NCBI RefSeq assembly: GCF_902491705.1
Contig: NZ_CABUIW010000022.1
Location: 1-31,704, forward strand
DNA: 31,704 nucleotides
Reading direction: 5' to 3'
DNA from: an uncultured Lactobacillus sp.
GTDB lineage: Bacteria; Bacillota; Bacilli; Lactobacillales; Lactobacillaceae
Notes under the pieces: generated by a model
Told to the model about the DNA's origin: nothing
Database searches by the model: none
The model's input: the letters and a program-made list of their open reading frames with translations, nothing else
Program-made: the position numbers and the translations under genes
Part shown: positions 30,377 to 31,704 of the stretch, in pieces
How the letters are laid out: the number at the start of each line of letters is the position of its first letter
How positions within the stretch are numbered: position 1 is the first letter of the stretch

Positions 30377-31015
30377 CTATTTATCAGCCTTAACAGCTTT
30401 AGAAGCAGTCTTAACAACGATCAATGAGTTCTTAGCACCAGGAACATTACCCTTAATCATTAATACGTTCTTATCTGCAACAACTTTTTCAATTACTAAG
30501 TTTTCAATGGTAACTTTCTTTACACCCATGTGACCTGGCAAACGCTTGCCCTTTGGTACACGGTTAATGATGGAACCCATTGAACCAGGAATTCTGTGGT
30601 ATCTTGAACCGTGGGTTTCTGGTCCTCTTGATTGGCCCCAACGCTTAATGTTACCTTGGTATCCATGACCTCTTGAAGTACCAGTAACGTTTACAACGTC
30701 ACCTTCCTTGAATGTATCCACAGTAACTTCTGAGCCGACTTCATAGTCCTTAAGCTCAACACCGCGGATTTCCCGAATGAAGCGCTTAGGCGAAGTCTTT
30801 GCTTTATCAGCATGACCTTTTTCTGGTTTGTTGCTCAAAACTTCACGCTTGTCTTGGTAACCTAATTGAACAGCTTCGTAACCGTCTGATTCAACAGTCT
30901 TAACTTGCATAACAACGTTAGGAGTTGCTTCTACAACAGTTACAGGAACAAGGACACCATCTTTAGTAAAGATTTGAGTCATACCAACTTTTCTTCCTAA
31001 GATTCCTTTGGTCAT
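30377..31015 (-). CDS. rplC: 50S ribosomal protein L3
   Basis: The 212-residue product opens MTKGILGRKVGMTQIFTKDG and has KRWGQSRGPETHGSRYHRIP and KRLPGHMGVKKVTIENL. L3 is an early assembly protein close to the peptidyl transferase centre. Confidence 0.98.
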   Translation of the reverse strand: MTKGILGRKVGMTQIFTKDGVLVPVTVVEATPNVVMQVKTVESDGYEAVQLGYQDKREVLSNKPEKGHADKAKTSPKRFIREIRGVELKDYEVGSEVTVDTFKEGDVVNVTGTSRGHGYQGNIKRWGQSRGPETHGSRYHRIPGSMGSIINRVPKGKRLPGHMGVKKVTIENLVIEKVVADKNVLMIKGNVPGAKNSLIVVKTASKAVKADK

Positions 31016-31038
31016 GATTACACCTCTTTCTATTTAAA

Positions 31039-31347
31039 TTACAGTTTAATTTCGATGTCTACGCCACTTGGAAGATCAAGCTTCATTAATGAATCAACAG
31101 TCTTAGGTGTTGGATTCAAAATGTCGATTAAACGCTTGTGAGTGCGCATTTCAAATTGTTCACGTGAGTCCTTGTTCTTGTGTGGTGAACGAAGAACAGT
31201 GAATAAAGTTCTTTCTGTTGGAAGAGGAACTGGACCTGAAATTTCTGCTCCAGTTCTCTTTGCAGTAGCTACGATCTTAGCAGCTGATTCATCGAGAATA
31301 CCATGTTCGTATGACTTAAGTCTAATACGAATTGTTTGACTTGCCAT
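31039..31347 (-). CDS. rpsJ: 30S ribosomal protein S10
   Basis: The 102-residue product opens [20 protein letters not shown] and has [20 protein letters not shown] and [16 protein letters not shown]. First gene of the operon, behind AAGGAGG. S10 is a 30S head protein and also the transcription-antitermination factor NusE. Confidence 0.98.
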
Positions 31348-31509
31348 TAAATTACCTCCTTAACGTCTTCTTTAAAAGATGACTAGCTCGGCAAAAATTC
31401 CCCGCACGCCACTGTGGCAATGCAGCCTGGTGTGCCGCAACCTTTTGCGTCAAAGCTTTACAACAATTTTCTAGCTTTAGAGCACAATTGCCCCTCAAGC
31501 ACAAAGACT
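31348..31509 (-). promoter_or_regulatory. S10 operon 5' leader
   Basis: The roughly 160-base untranslated leader between promoter and rpsJ is locally G+C-rich in an A+T-rich genome. It contains GCCAC-A-GTGGC and a longer pairing of GCACACC with GGCGTGC on the minus strand around 31395-31435. Such structure suggests feedback control by a ribosomal protein, but no known leader consensus was recognised. Confidence 0.45.
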
Positions 31510-31538
31510 ATTGTACTTTGTCTATCCTTAAATATCAA
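31510..31538 (-). promoter_or_regulatory. Promoter of the S10-spc-alpha operon
   Basis: On the minus strand TTGATA (31533-31538) and TACAAT (31510-31515) have an ideal 17-base spacer, each one base off consensus. It is the strongest promoter seen in the window and lies about 170 bases before rpsJ. Confidence 0.82.
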
Positions 31539-31568
31539 GGGTTAAGGGCATTTTTCTAAAAAATTTTT

Positions 31569-31615
31569 TTCGAAAAAAAGAGCTATTGAAAAATTTTCAA
31601 TAACTCTTTTTTCTA
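31569..31615. terminator. Bidirectional terminator upstream of the S10 operon
   Basis: AAAAGAGCTATTGAAAA and TTTTCAATAACTCTTTT form a long stem with one mismatch and a single loop base, with A and T runs on both sides. It insulates the operon from the gene further upstream, which lies beyond the window. Confidence 0.82.
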
Positions 31616-31704
31616 CGTAAAGTCAAGTCTCATCTAGGGTTAGACCTGATATTTTTAGATAATTGTCCTTGATTGTTTTTTGAGGGCCGATTTATTTTTC
31701 GTTG
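31616..31704. other. Unassigned window end
   Basis: Short open stretches exist on both strands, for example a minus-strand frame ending KKQSRTII, but none is recognisable and the sequence is cut by the window. It may hold the 3' end of a neighbouring gene. Confidence 0.3.

Noticed and set aside
13781..31347. Opposite-strand open frames inside ribosomal genes (for example around 15352-15588, 23781-24155, 25895-26275)
   Set aside because: They are mirror frames of strongly conserved genes and have no ribosome binding sites or recognisable products.
1..31704. CRISPR array, tRNA or rRNA genes
   Set aside because: No regularly spaced repeats and no tRNA or rRNA sequence were seen on either strand.

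Overview
The window looks like a chromosome segment of a low-GC Lactobacillus (acidophilus / helveticus / crispatus / gasseri type). The grounds are the A+T-rich sequence, strong AGGAGG ribosome binding sites, the short zinc-type S14 and the Lactobacillus-like ribosomal protein sequences. The species cannot be fixed from sequence alone.

Layout. (1) 1-436 is the 5' part of a TnpB/OrfB transposon gene, cut by the window edge, with about 200 bases of probable IS end behind it. (2) 636-2746 holds a TauE/SafE-type permease, a HAD-fold protein that has lost its catalytic aspartates, and a DJ-1/PfpI protein. (3) 2801-6705 is a tight minus-strand cluster: histidine phosphatase, CPBP membrane protease homologue, a possible 24-residue peptide, an AAC(3)-family acetyltransferase, a 71-residue membrane protein, a second CPBP paralogue, a 95-residue membrane protein and a 139-residue unknown. 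A two-helix membrane protein (6835-7482) follows between two near-identical terminators. (4) 7602-13385 is a 5.77 kb integrated element. (5) 13371-31347 is core housekeeping DNA on the minus strand: rpsJ-rplC-rplD-rplW-rplB-rpsS-rplV-rpsC-rplP-rpmC-rpsQ-rplN-rplX-rplE-rpsN-rpsH-rplF-rplR-rpsE-rpmD-rplO-secY-adk-infA-rpmJ-rpsM-rpsK-rpoA-rplQ, then ecfA1-ecfA2-ecfT-truA, then rplM-rpsI. Transcription starts at a clear promoter behind a 160-base leader (31348-31509).

The integrated element is the most interesting part. A 16-bp direct repeat (ATTAACGCTTTGAGAA) occurs at 7602-7617 and again over the last codons and stop of rpsI (13370-13385). Just inside each end lies a pair of GTGACCA heptamers spaced exactly 10 bp (7750/7760 and 13306/13316), as expected of integrase arm sites. 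Between them are a 126-residue unknown, an FtsK/TcpA-like coupling ATPase, an HUH rolling-circle Rep/relaxase, an Xis-like HTH protein and a tyrosine integrase. This is the order of the Tn916 core (orf23/22-orf21-orf20 ... xis-int), with no type IV secretion genes. Two adjacent hairpins between the ATPase and Rep genes sit where Tn916 carries oriT. Upstream is an A+T-rich structured leader ending in a 14-bp perfect terminator. The left end carries cargo, a GNAT acetyltransferase and a small DUF6176-like gene broken by an in-frame stop, inside a 16-bp perfect inverted repeat. I read the whole as a compact integrative and mobilizable element (IME) using the 3' end of rpsI, with a possible separately acquired cargo cassette.
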